Source: Isoetes taiwanensis (Eukaryota; Streptophyta; Lycopodiopsida; Isoetales; Isoetaceae). Taken from it: a stretch of 64,000 nt of DNA. The translations under genes were made by a program, and so were the position numbers. Within the stretch, counting starts at the first letter, position 1; every line of letters starts with the position of its first letter. Shown in pieces: positions 34,366-45,246 of the stretch. The stretch is taken from assembly GCA_021234155.1 (NCBI GenBank), contig JAJEKV010000054.1, positions 6,964,655-7,028,654 of the forward strand, in the 5' to 3' direction. Below the pieces are notes generated by a model, which was not told the DNA's origin, ran no database searches, and saw only the letters and a list, made by a program, of their open reading frames with translations.

Positions 34366-35150
34366 GGGCCGGGGGGGACAACCGGTTGGAACACCACAGA
34401 TACTTTTTACCCTAAGACCCAATGGATAATGGTCACTATCATTCACATTGTTCATGGCCTTTAGGCTGCGCCACCCTATCCGCTTCATTCTAAAAAGCGA
34501 AGCCTCCATGCCTTCGACAACTGCCGGGTTAAACATCCTTCGAGATCTAGGACCCTCCTAGAAGCTTTCAAGTCGGCTAATTCCTAGCTTGTCGCAAATA
34601 GTGACTTGGTGTGGGCCTTAGTGAACATGCCTCCTACGAATTTGTAACCCCTTGGCAAATAGATATTGGGCGTAAGCGCTACATTATTTGGCCAACCATA
34701 CTTAAAACATGTCTCACTTAGTTCACATCCGTCTTCATGAGCGTATCCTTGTATGCGATTTCTCACATGAGGAATAAGTCCGGCGGATCTTTCTTTTTGC
34801 TTATGTGTAATCTCCAAGAGCAATTTGCGCTTGGTGTCATCCTCTTCCCTCACAAGAGATTAGGATCCCTTGTTTGGTCATCTTGTTCCGCTTCCTTTTT
34901 TTCCTCGAGAGAGAGTTAAGTCGAGCTTGCCATTTGTCTTGGCAAGGTCAACGCATTCAATTTGGCACCCTCGTCCATTTCCTCTTCAGGTGGCGGGGTC
35001 GGGTGGTTGCTATAAGAATCGGGCCCTTCATCATCTAAGGTGAGATCATATGAATGCGCATCCGGGTCGCTCTACCCTTGCTTTCTTAGCGGGAATAGAA
35101 CCTGGAATTATTAGTGGTTTCTTCCTCTTGGGCCGCAAAAAGAAGATGAA
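34352..35150 (-). pseudogene. 5' part of the interrupted minus-strand gene
   Basis: From about 35080 the minus strand reads an acidic/proline-rich stretch (DPDAHSYDLTLDDEGPDSY, PTPPPEEEMDEGAKL), LSLEEKKEAEQDD, then, with frame changes, KRKLLLEITHKQKERSAG and FKYGWPNNVALTPNIYLPRG (34853-34584). It ends NNVNDSDHYPLGLRVKSI…PPKCGV at 34352. The frame meets a stop shortly inside the 9.8-kb element. The PKCGV codons overlap the 14-bp direct repeat and continue in frame at 24527, which is why I pair it with the ParB-like 3' part. Function is unknown; the N-terminus resembles a linker rather than a catalytic domain. Confidence 0.4.
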
Positions 35151-35182
35151 CATTTTTTAGAGTACTTTTCGTAACAAGAGAT

Positions 35183-35245
35183 CACGCTTGGCGTGCATTT
35201 AAACCTAAATTAGTACAATTCACGCTTGGCGTGTTGGTAGCTCTA
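35183..35245. repeat. Two CACGC-TTGGCGTG palindromes
   Basis: ATCACGCTTGGCGTG and ATTCACGCTTGGCGTG lie about 40 bp apart, just upstream of the interrupted minus-strand gene. They belong to the same family as the cluster at 23.75-24.01 kb. Confidence 0.7.
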
Positions 35246-35249
35246 TTAT

Positions 35250-36560
35250 TGACCATGCTATATGTCGTGAATTTGAAACTAAATTAGTTTGCATCCACAT
35301 TTTAAGCTACATACCCTTTATGAATCCATATTTCACACTATTTAACCTCATTGAACATTGTTATCTCCAAGCTGCCTAACACCGCTATATTCTATAAAAA
35401 GAGCAAAATTATGTTCTACAAAATCGGACAATCGAGCATTAACTGATGGTAATACTTAAAATTCATGCAAAGCATAATAACTCAAACTCATGCAAAGCAT
35501 ATTAATTGAAGGCAAGGAAATATCTCAAATTCATGCAAGCATAATACTCTCCACACGATTAATGTATTCGTGGCAAATTAAATACCTTGAATAGGGTTAC
35601 GTGTTCTACGGTATTCTACGATCAACGTCCTCAAAACTTGAGAAGTCGCCGAAGTTTTGAGATTCCTCTTCCACCGCTTCCTGCCCCCGTCCAGCCTCGA
35701 CCTCGATTCGTTTTAGAAGACATCTCTGAATTAAGCCTAGTAGCCTGTCGGAAGGTCGCTCGGATCTGGCCTTCGGCTGCTTTCGAAGAAATAGCTTTTT
35801 CTAATGCGAGAAATAGCGTTTTTCTACTCGCACGAGAGAAATTTGAATTTCAAGAAAACACAAAATGCGTTTTGAAATATTCTTGACACATACAAATAAT
35901 AATGGCGAAGACCCGTCCGTCACTTCTTTCATTGAGTTTTTAAAACCAATCTACCCAAAATGTATCTTTCCAAATTTATCATAAAATGTAGTTAACCTAA
36001 GCTTTCTTGTAACTTCGATTTTTTTTCCATCACCAAGCGTTTTCCATAGCGCTGTGATTTTCGAGAACTTCGAATCGGCTTCTCAAGAATAGCTCTGAGA
36101 ATGCGGTAAGCATCTCATTCCTATAGCTTGTACAATAATTTCCGATAAAGGTGTACCAATAGGCAATTGTCTGCAAGTCCCAGAAAAGATGAATGTTTCA
36201 TGTTAACTACAAATCGAGAAAAGGAAGTAGGATTATGCAAGATCGACTCCATCGATCCGGTTCTGCCAACCGTCATGGAATTCCGCTCGAGGGGATAAGT
36301 ATGTCCGAATTCTGATGATTAACTTCTTTATTCTGGATGAAGCTTTACCTCATGAGACACCCAGGTGGGGAATACGGTTGGAGAAAGTGTAAAGAAACTG
36401 CTTAAAAAGGTATGTAACATGTATTACATTGTAGAAATATAAAGTAGACAAAATTTGTTGTATTCATTGGAAAAAAGTTTACAATTGTATATAATTTGGA
36501 TAAAGCCGGATAAACCGGACAAAATCCCGGACTCTTTTGTTTCAAGCCCAGTCTTGAGTA
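35250..36560. other. No gene recognised
   Basis: One 99-codon plus-strand frame (35587-35886) has a Pro-rich start and a more helical end but no recognisable motif. The remainder is AT-rich without repeats. Confidence 0.35.
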
Positions 36561-36639
36561 GCTGGGCTATCGATCTCCATTTCCATTCCTAGGGCATAGT
36601 GAATGGATCGGGGTAAAACCCCGGCAAAAACCGGGCTCT

Positions 36640-36725
36640 AGCTCCACCTCCCCGCTTTGCTCCACCTCACCTCCTGCTCCACCTCCTGCTCCATCTCTGC
36701 TCCATTGGTTGAGCCATCTCCATTG
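36640..36725 (+). repeat. Short GCTCCACCTC tandem repeat
   Basis: GCTCCACCTC and GCTCCATCTC phrases follow each other about seven times between 36652 and 36722. The minus-strand Gly/Glu-rich frame across it is a by-product. Confidence 0.65.
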
Positions 36726-37150
36726 CATCATTATCTGCTTTGTGGCGGTGGTTCGTGTTGGGGCATCCCAGGGCATAGAGGCTAACCACTAAGAAATGGC
36801 TCCCTCATTTTGAATCTCGGCCCGGATCACGAGGGTTCACTCGATCAATGCATGTAACGCATTCTCGGTGATTAGATAGGAGGGCCCGACCTCCGGGGCG
36901 ATTGCAAAGGGCCTCGAGCCCCATTTATCATTGCCTGCCTCGGGTGCCATCATCATTACTTGATCCAAATGCTTGCAAGGCCCGGTGCTCCATGGGGGGC
37001 CGGTGCTTTCTGTTAGCGGTTCAACGGACTAGAGATTGGAGCAGGGCCGGGCTGAGCCGTGTGATTCTTTGCCCAAATGTAATTCAATGAATCTTAAATG
37101 CAACCGAGGGTGATTAATGTAACTTGGCATCTATCAATAGGAAGTGGCCC
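36726..37150. other. Moderately GC-rich spacer, no gene recognised
   Basis: A 62-codon frame at 36902-37090 has no motif. Phrases such as GGGCCCGACC and GGCCGGTGC raise the GC content, but no RNA gene or TE terminus was identified. Confidence 0.35.
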
Positions 37151-37154
37151 GAAT

Positions 37155-37480
37155 GGGTATTCACGCTGGCGTGTTATATTTATTTATTTGTAAATTTAGA
37201 TACTAAGAACCGCGTGTTTAACTTAAAAAGTTGAAACTAGGGGTAGATTGTTTGCACGCCGGTGTGTAAATCGCTATATAGGAAAAACTATACACTGCGG
37301 GGCGTGCATTCAACGAGAGGGAGAAAAAAAGCATCTGAGATAGATAAGTAAATAGATAAAGGCCAGGCAGTGAGAGGGAGAAAAAAAAACTGAGATAAAA
37401 TAAGTAAAATAGATAAAGGGACGGGCGTGTATTCATATTCAAGGCTAAGGTTATGGGAACACGCTTTAGCGTGTTTCAAA
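37155..37480. repeat. CACGC/GCGTG palindromes and a ~58-bp tandem duplication
   Basis: Palindromic phrases ATTCACGCTGGCGTG (37159), CACGCCGGTGTG (about 37255), GGGCGTGCATTC (about 37300) and ACACGCTTTAGCGTGT (37459) punctuate the segment. Between 37314 and 37422 a GAGAGGGAGAAAAAAA…AGATAGATAAGTAAATAG-type unit is present twice in tandem. Confidence 0.65.
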
Positions 37481-38025
37481 TGTTATCTTTGAGATTTTCC
37501 TAATGCTTTCTACTACACTTATTCATAATAGAAACTTGCATGCAATAGCATGATTAATTGGAGAAACTCAAGGAATTTACCGAAACAAAAGAAGCGGATG
37601 AAATTTATAAAAAAACTATTACGGTTTTCATAAACATCATCCGCTTCCTCTAGAAAAAATGCAAAAGCTTGTCTTCTTGGATTAAAAAGCTGCCATTGAG
37701 ATCGACTTAAAACTAAATGAAAACCAACCTTGAGTTAGAGGCCGAAGGATTGAAGAACGGAGGACTTTGCTTTGGTTTTAATTAGAGGCTTTGGATTTGC
37801 AGACCTTAGTCCTCTGCTTTTGGTTTTAATCCTGAGCCTCCGGTGTCCTCTGCTGAGGATGCTCTGAGAACAAAAGCGAAATTTTTAGTAAGTTAGGAAT
37901 TGCTCAAAACCAAACATCTAACATTCTTTGAATATAAATCTGCTCACCAAGATTTTAGGAAGGCGATCCAACAACGCAGAAGCATAGGCAAAAATTCGAT
38001 GAATGAAGGAAAGAAAATGTAGGAA
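37481..38025. other. No gene recognised
   Basis: AT-rich DNA with a short imperfect duplication (CTTTGGTTTTAAT, near 37770 and 37818). No coding signal. Confidence 0.35.
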
Positions 38026-38122
38026 CTTTGAGGCGTGAAATGGATTTATATAGGCATAATTAGAAATAAGTTAAGCGTGAATAATTGATTGCTTGAATTA
38101 ACATGGCGTCTGCGCTCTTCCC
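38026..38122 (+). repeat. Direct repeat copy A, with TATA-like box
   Basis: TTTGAGGCGTGAA, GATTTATATAGG, TTAAGCGTGAATAATTGATT and GGCGTCTG follow in this order. The same order is seen 1.1 kb downstream (39139-39235). TTATATAGG resembles a plant TATA box, so the pair could be duplicated promoters or terminal sequences of an unrecognised element. Confidence 0.65.
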
Positions 38123-38150
38123 GAGACATATGACATGTATATGGTATATA

Positions 38151-38184
38151 TGGAGAATATTGCATTTTATGCAATACATTCTCC
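38151..38184. repeat. Hairpin GGAGAATATTGCA / TGCAATACATTCTCC
   Basis: Two arms of 13 and 15 bases pair with one bulge around a TTTTA loop, just after repeat copy A. Function is unknown; it could be a terminator-like or decayed element end. Confidence 0.5.
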
Positions 38185-38735
38185 ATGACATTTTATTCCA
38201 TTTATTGCATTCAAAAAAATAGAATTTAGAAATTTTATATAGGCTAAATTAAAATGATTTTAAAGGCAAAATTATCAAGGCTAAAAATGACTTGTAAGGT
38301 TGGGGAATTGTTTTAGGTCAGTATAGGAAAATTTGCTATGGTTCTTGTGATGAATCGAGATTTCTCATGTGGTTGATTTATAGTGTTCCCGAGACTTTGT
38401 TGAGACAAATGCAGAGACAAAATTTTAGAGAAAACAGCTTGGAGACAAAATAATTGGAGAATACGGTTTGATTTAATTCAAAAAATTTTATGTACAAAAA
38501 AACTATTTGAAGAAAACCGCTTTGAAGAAAAAGTTTATGAAGAAAACCGTTTGATTTCATTAAAAACAGTTATATGTACGGATGCCCCGGCTTGTAAGCA
38601 ATTTGCCCGGCTTTTCACAATATTGCAGAAAAAAATGCCCCAGATGGTCCAAAACTTCAGAAGAAAACAAACAAAAAATGGGCATGGGATCTGGATCACT
38701 CTTCTTCCACACCAGCAAAAAAGAAAGAAAGGTGT

Positions 38736-38872
38736 TAGAAAAAAAGAAAAAAAAAAAAAAAAAAAAAAACATGCAAACTGGTTCATCTCTCAACCACTCC
38801 AAAATTGGTCAATTGTGACCTCCTCCTCCCCTCCTCCTCCTCCTCCTCCTCCTCCCTCCTCCTCCTCCTCGG
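38736..38872 (+). repeat. A-rich tract and (TCC)n microsatellite
   Basis: A long A run (about 38746-38769) is followed by TCC/CTCC repeats at 38819-38872, with a further TCC-rich patch near 38942-38980. Lys-rich and Ser/Pro-rich frames here are artefacts. Confidence 0.8.
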
Positions 38873-39138
38873 GCTTGAGAATTCATTCTCTGCTTGGTCA
38901 AGCCAACCAACCGGCGAGGCGGGTCATGTCTCTTCGAATCCAACTCCTCCTCTTCCTCCAACTCCTCCTCTCTTCATCGGAGGAGGAATCGTGAGGAGAA
39001 CTGGGAAAAAAAATCAATGGGGGAATTGAGGTTCTTCAACCCCACGTCTCTTTGAGGGAGACCTCGGGTTCTTCATATGAAGGTCGAAAGGCTGAGGCAG
39101 CTTCATGGCGCGAAAAAAAAAAATTGGACAGAATGGAG

Positions 39139-39235
39139 GTCTTGAGGCGTGAACCAGATTTATATAGGGTTAATTAGAAATTAAGCGTGAATAATTGATT
39201 GCCTCAAATAACACGCCAGCGTCTGAAATTCCATG
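39139..39235 (+). repeat. Direct repeat copy B, with TATA-like box
   Basis: This is a close copy of 38026-38122, including CTTGAGGCGTGAA, GATTTATATAGGG and TTAAGCGTGAATAATTGATT. The distance between equivalent points is about 1.11 kb, with a TCC microsatellite and an A tract between. Confidence 0.65.
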
Positions 39236-39594
39236 ACTATATCATCTAGGGTATATTATTATGGATAATAAATTCTCACGTCTATCGATATATGTGTTTT
39301 AGAATCATATATCCAATTTTTAGATAATTAAAATTTGGATATATTTATATAAATGTCATTTCCTTGTTGTTGCCACGAAAATTCTTGTTTTAAATGATTT
39401 CGTTTACACCCATTGTTATTATTATATTACACCTATTTCCAAGGAATTTCTTGCTTTAAAAAATTTGATTTATCTCTACATATTCCATAAATGTAATGCT
39501 TTTTTATCTTATGGTGTAATAATTTTTTCCTACTCATTGACTAAAAAGGGTGCAATTTGCCTAGGTCAATGGTGCCTCTCCAACTCAAGATGGT

Positions 39595-40143
39595 GTGCAA
39601 CATATTGAAAAGAGCAATATCAATGAAAAACCAACTCCTAGCAAGAATGTTGAAGAAAAACAATTAGTCCTCTATAGTAGGGTGCAATGGAGGAACAAGA
39701 AGGTGAGAATCATGCACAAGTGCAACAAGGAAATAGTAGGCCAAGGAGTCATTGTGCTAGCAGATCCTGGTCAAGCTGTTAATGATGAAAGGCTAGGGGA
39801 AGACAATATTGGTATTGCAATTTCGATGTTGGAAGACAACTGGAAAGGTAAAGGTTTGGGTGACAAGGAATGTTTTGGTTGTGTCAAGCAATTGGAGGTT
39901 CCTTGCATCATGGCATGGCCTATAAGTAGTGTTCAATTTGTGGAGGATTATAATTGTTGTTTTGCTTATAACATGTCCATGCTATTGATGCATTCTGTGA
40001 ATTTAATTTCATTAATTTCATGCATTCGTCATATGTTCTTGTGCCCATGCCTCACGGGAACTGATAATATGATGGGTGTAATTGCAACTCTAAGAAGAAT
40101 TGTCATCATGATGTTCAATGCGAAGGATACGCATTTAGTATAA
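39595..40143 (+). pseudogene. Possible TNP1-like C-terminal domain of a CACTA ORF2 protein
   Basis: The 182-codon frame contains KQLVLYSRVQWRNKKV, GQGVIVLADPGQAVNDERLG, IGIAISMLEDN and IMAWPISSVQF. That order (hydrophobic strand, V..G.V…DP…V…LG, then WP near the end) resembles the small C-terminal domain found in plant TNP1/En-Spm ORF2 proteins. The last 60 codons (Cys/Met-rich) do not fit and may be non-coding. The match rests on pattern only. An AG just upstream (near 39562) could be a splice acceptor. Confidence 0.35.
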
Positions 40144-43039
40144 GAATGCTTGGAGCATTTTCTCAAAGGTCGACTAAAAAGTCCATCTAGGAGGAGACGC
40201 CGTGTGTCGAGAAGTTGCTAGGGGCCAACGAGGTTGGTTGAGACGACCTTGATAACGCGGTAAATCGTCAAAAGGGCGTGGGTAATAATAGTCATCATAG
40301 TGGGATTAAAACATCTTCTTGCGGCCGCTTTGGGGCGTAATCTTAGAACTTATGTTGGGATGCATAAGCATCTAAAGCATCTAAAGACGGATGATGTGAT
40401 TCATATGTTGCCTTCTTAAAAGAAGGTAGAATGATTTGACGGATCAATTATATGGTCCTAATGAGATTGATTTCATGTTACTTCAATGCAATTGTAGTCC
40501 TATAAAATCATTCTACTCTACTCTATTCTTGCATATGGTCTACGTGAATTTCATATGAAACTTCTCCTCTCGCCACCTTTTCAAGTTCAAGAGTCGCTTT
40601 GTTTTGGGAGAATTGCAGATACTCCACAACAATTATGGCTTGACAAATATCTAAGTACATGCTTCTTTTCAAGATCCAAAATTTGTAAGTTGTGACAAGA
40701 CCGTCTAACAGCCTTAAATTGTTTCGTACTTTACCCACCTTTAGACTCTACTAGCAAATGTGCAACCGTTAAGCATTAAAGTTTGGCCACACATAAATTT
40801 CGTTGCATGTTGTTCAGAGGGCACTCAATCCTATAACAACATAAGCGCTTTGTCGTGCATGAGTTGGAATGGTGTGGGCAATGAGATCAGATTGACATAT
40901 ATAGGATTCACATAGCGGGCAATGTAAGACAATTGATTCCATCGGGTGAGTCATGGCGAACTATTTATCGACAACAAATTCACATGCGGTCAATAGCAAA
41001 GGGAAATTTCATGGGTAAATACTTTGAATAGTGTATCCTTATTGTTCATGTCAAACTACCCACATAATCTTGGTGCAATGACCAATATTGAGATTATTTG
41101 ATACAAGAATTTTATCCCGGCATGCCAAGACCGCCGCTTGAACATTTCTTTTACTAACCTCAAGCCACGGTTTCGCCCCATTTCTAACTTTGATTTAACT
41201 TAAGAATTTATCATGAGAAGTTGCGATCTAGCATATAGTAAACCTTCAAAAAACATGATTATGCTCGATTTTAGTCTTGATTTAGGTTAAGAGCTAATGG
41301 TAAATTTGATATTAAGAGCTAATGGTGGAAAGTTGATAGAACGACCCAAAGATCATGATTATTTCTGATTTCTAACCTTGATTTAGGTTAAGAGATAATG
41401 GTGCAAAGTTGATAGTATGCCCGATTTAACCTTGATTTAGGTTAAGAGCTAACGACTGAGGTGTTAGGTTGCCCTTAGAACTATTTTGTAGATACCAAGA
41501 TTCATTCATGCAATTAGGTTGGACATTGATATTTATTAGAAATGGAATTGACATTGATATTTATCAAAACGGCCAGATTACTGCTTTAAGACATCCTTGA
41601 TGTCTATGTTCTCAATGCTCAAAATCAATTTAACGACAATGGAATAACTTTTCATGGAACACTGCTAATTATTAAATGTTAATTTGTAAATATAATAAAA
41701 TATAATGCTAGACAATTCGGATGTTATGACAATCAATTGTCTATGGTGTCTAGGAAAAGAGCATCCCGGACGAAAAGTATAAATAACAATTAGATATCCT
41801 TTGAATCAGATAGAGCACAATCATAGATAGATGCTCATAGAATTTTTTGAAAATCCGGGAAATCCTAATACAAACTCCGCTGTCAGCCAAATACTCCCAA
41901 CATATATTTCTCGATTTGTAGCACCCAAGAGCTATGTCGCTATTTGACAAAAATTCAATTTTGTTAAAATTTCACTCGCGGGATACAACCAACCACACCA
42001 ATGGATCCCAAATCCTCCCTTGTTGATCAATATGGTGTTGCCCCTGCCGATGTTCTTCATCACCGCTGGATGATTAGATCCTCAAAGAAGTTCCCCTGAA
42101 CGAACAACAACAGGCATCTGCACAAAAGTTTTCTCAACAAGCAACTCACTACCTGCAGACAAAAGTTTTCCCCTGAATAAGCAAATCACTACCCGCAATA
42201 AGAGCACAATCCGATCACTGAAGACCCGACCTTCTCTGTGGATCACCACATCAGGTTCATGCCGCCAAATTGAAGGCTTTACTAAGTCTCAATTCAATCA
42301 TATAACTAGCTAGTGTAATCGATATCCTCATAAGACCCACCGCTACTTCAATTGAATTCGCTTGTCCGTGGCTTTATAATGTAGCCTCGAGTTCACTCAG
42401 CAGCTTCTACAAGAAATAACCCATATCAAGCCTTTGATTCGACCAATCACGTTCTCAACCATGACCTTACTCCATTCCGATTCATACATGATTCGCTCAA
42501 TTTGTTCTTTATTATAATGTTTCTAGCCCATCCAACCCATTAACGCCATGTGTCCATATAACCACTATATTTTAATATAGCTAATCCTATTCCTTTATAT
42601 AAATGTTTCAACCCCCTAGTGCTAACACTAGTACTACTAACAATGACGAAAACAACGCTAACTATACATTAATATAAGATAGATAAGATAAGATAAGAAA
42701 TTTTACGCCTACCTGAACCCAATCCAACGTTATGGGACAACACATGCAAGGGCAAATGTTCTCATCTAAAACCCCGGGACTAGGCCCCATCACCAAAACA
42801 ACAACCAAATATTAGAAGGCTACCAAAGAATAAGATAAGAGAATGCTAATGCTAGTGGTAAATTTATGTTTCAAATTATCTAGACATAGCCAGTCCAAGG
42901 ATTGGAAGGCTATTGATCTAGAATAATTGCCGGCAGCCCCCCGCATTAATCGCCCATTTCTTTTGCAAAAGCAAGGCCCTCACCTTGCGTGTAGCTCCTC
43001 TTACTTGCTATTAATAATCAAGAGGGAGAGGTCCTCCCT
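40144..43039. other. No gene recognised; local tandem repeat
   Basis: Short unassigned frames occur (for example 40523-40738 on the minus strand, 71 codons). Between about 41260 and 41455 the phrase TTGATTTAGGTTAAGAGCTAA with AATGGTGNAAAGTTGATA recurs about four times, a degenerate minisatellite. The rest is AT-rich and featureless. Confidence 0.4.
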
Positions 43040-45246
43040 GTGATCGGTGAAACTAGTCCCTTCCTCGAGATGGTTTCCATGTTGAAGAACATAAGCGGGC
43101 AGGTTCCAAACCCAATCAAAAGATGGCGGCGACCATCGCCTTGCTGGCCTCTAATTCTAGTAGCGGAGATAACCTATCAGCTCTTTCACATGGCTGACAT
43201 AGTAAGCAAAGATCCATATATCGAAGGGTACTTTCACCTTCCGCAGAACTTCTATAATAATGCTAAGTTCAAAGTTCTAGTAACAAGATACCGAGGCAGC
43301 TCAAGCCGTTTACTAGCTCAAGATCAAGCGAATTTCGGTCCCCTTGGGATTGTGGAGATGTCCTGCACGCCCACCAACATGTTCTTTTCCAATGTCCGCG
43401 ACTGGCTTCAACAACACGGTACCTATAGATCTTGCAAGCCTTCCTCCCAAGACTAATATTATTTTGCCAATAAAGTGCCCCTAGCTTACCCATTAACCTG
43501 GGCCAGCACTATTGTCACTTATTCCCAAGATCCTCGCCACCATAGACCGACATAAATAACATGGCTCATTAATCACAACCGCTTCTAATTGCAACCAACA
43601 AGCATTCCCATGCTCATGGACGCCCCGGCCAAGGGTCCCATTCCGCTATACCCTTGGGAGCACTGTAAATTCTACCCCCTCCTTTTGGGGCACAAATTCC
43701 TCCATCTCCTAGGTGGCATCCTCGTAAGACTAGTTCTGCCCACTGAACCGATGTTCTATTGCATCCCTATTAATAAAATTTAACTCTTTTTATCCAAAAG
43801 AGACGCTCGCACATAGGGAGTTTAAGATGATCTGTGATACTTTTAAGTGACTAACCACATTAGCTGATTCAAGATAGTTTTTTTAGTCGATTTTACATGG
43901 AACATGTGATGGGTCCTTTACCTCCCGTGGTAAGTTCATCTCAGATGCTATTTCCCTATCCTTTTAGTAATCCTAAAAGTTCAAAGATACCACGAGTAAG
44001 TTTGGGCACCGACCTTAGTCAAAGGTCGCAGCGTTCATTCTAACGCAAGATAAACAACCCCTTAGGAAAACATAATCACTTTCCACATATTAAGAGATAT
44101 CACGCCTATGCTGATTACGGATCGCTCGCGTCTCCTATCTTGAGCTTTTTGGTAAAGCTTGCTTGCATTGCCTAAAGATCGCATCCATGTCATGGAGCAT
44201 ATGTACTACAACTTCGGGTTTGGAGGTACTTATGTACACCCTAAGCCCTTGGATTTCGGAATCATCATGGCTACAAAGGAGTCATCTCAATTCTCATGAT
44301 GGCTTTTCATTATTATAGGCTAATCCTAGATGCGTAGATAATCTTCCCACCTAGATTGCTTTTCGCGGACAAAGCTTCTCAAGCAACATATCCTCTAGGA
44401 TCATGTTTATGCTCTGGCTTCTGGCTTGGGTCTCATCCGGCCTCAGGATGATTTCCACTACCATGTATAATCGATCCCCTCAATCCTTTCATGATATCCT
44501 CCGTATATGCTACTGGACTGTGGTTATGAAAAATATTCACAAAGGCAAGCACTTTGTCGATTCCGGGGCTTAAGGATGAGTGGCACCACTGTGTTCCGCA
44601 ATTTCACCCTTGTGTCATACATGGCGATGGCTTTAGGATATGTTGCTCCACCCCCAAAAGTCTCCATCTATGGTGCAGGTGTTATCCAAAGTGTGCCTGT
44701 TAATGCCCTTCCACATCACTATGATCCCTTACACATCCAGATGTCCCGCCATGTTCATACGCTGAGACTCTTGAGCATTGTCTCATTGATTGGTTCCAGG
44801 TTCAAACTAGCGTGGTCCTAGCTACAAGGTTTGCTTAACAAGATTAATCGACCGCCGATGCATCCTTGGCATCTTATCCTCCCAACGCTTCCCGGTTATT
44901 CCTATGGTTCTATATGGAAGCTTCTCGGCAGACACCACATCTTTTAGGCATTAATTCATCTCAGACGCGCATATTACTTATGGCCCAAAAAAGACATTGA
45001 TTACATAAGTGTTCTGCACTTAAATCAAAAATGATGGAACGATCCGAATTCAAAGATCTTCAAATCGATCCTTATCGTTAAGCTCCTATTCTCGAGTTAA
45101 TACATTGTGCTCCAGCCCATGCCTCCTGGCATCTTTTTGGTTATTACATGTTAGATGAGACATGCAAATTTTTTGAAATGGCTATTTATCCCATTAATAA
45201 ACTTTTTTGGCTTTTCGCCCCTTCAAAAAAAAAAACAAAAAAAAAC
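43040..45246 (+). other. Series of unassigned plus-strand ORFs ending at an A-rich tail
   Basis: Plus-strand frames at 43040-43456 (138 codons), 43589-43783 and 44507-44821 (104 codons) have protein-like composition but no motif I recognise. They lie in one orientation and are followed at 45217-45246 by an A-rich run after AATAAACTTTTTTGGC, which looks like the 3' end of a polyadenylated transcript or of a LINE-type retroelement. A retro-copied or retrotransposon origin is therefore possible but unproven. Confidence 0.3.

Noticed and set aside
36800-37000. Possible structured RNA or tRNA in the GC-richer spacer
   Set aside because: No cloverleaf, no GGTTCGA-type T-loop and no terminator signal could be found.
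38535-38994. Lys-rich and Phe-rich ORFs around the A tract
   Set aside because: Driven by poly-A and (TCC)n low complexity; no domain.
43040-44821. Assigning the plus-strand ORFs to a known retrotransposon gag or RT
   Set aside because: No zinc knuckle, YxDD or GPDG-type motif is visible; only orientation and an A-rich tail hint at retro-origin.
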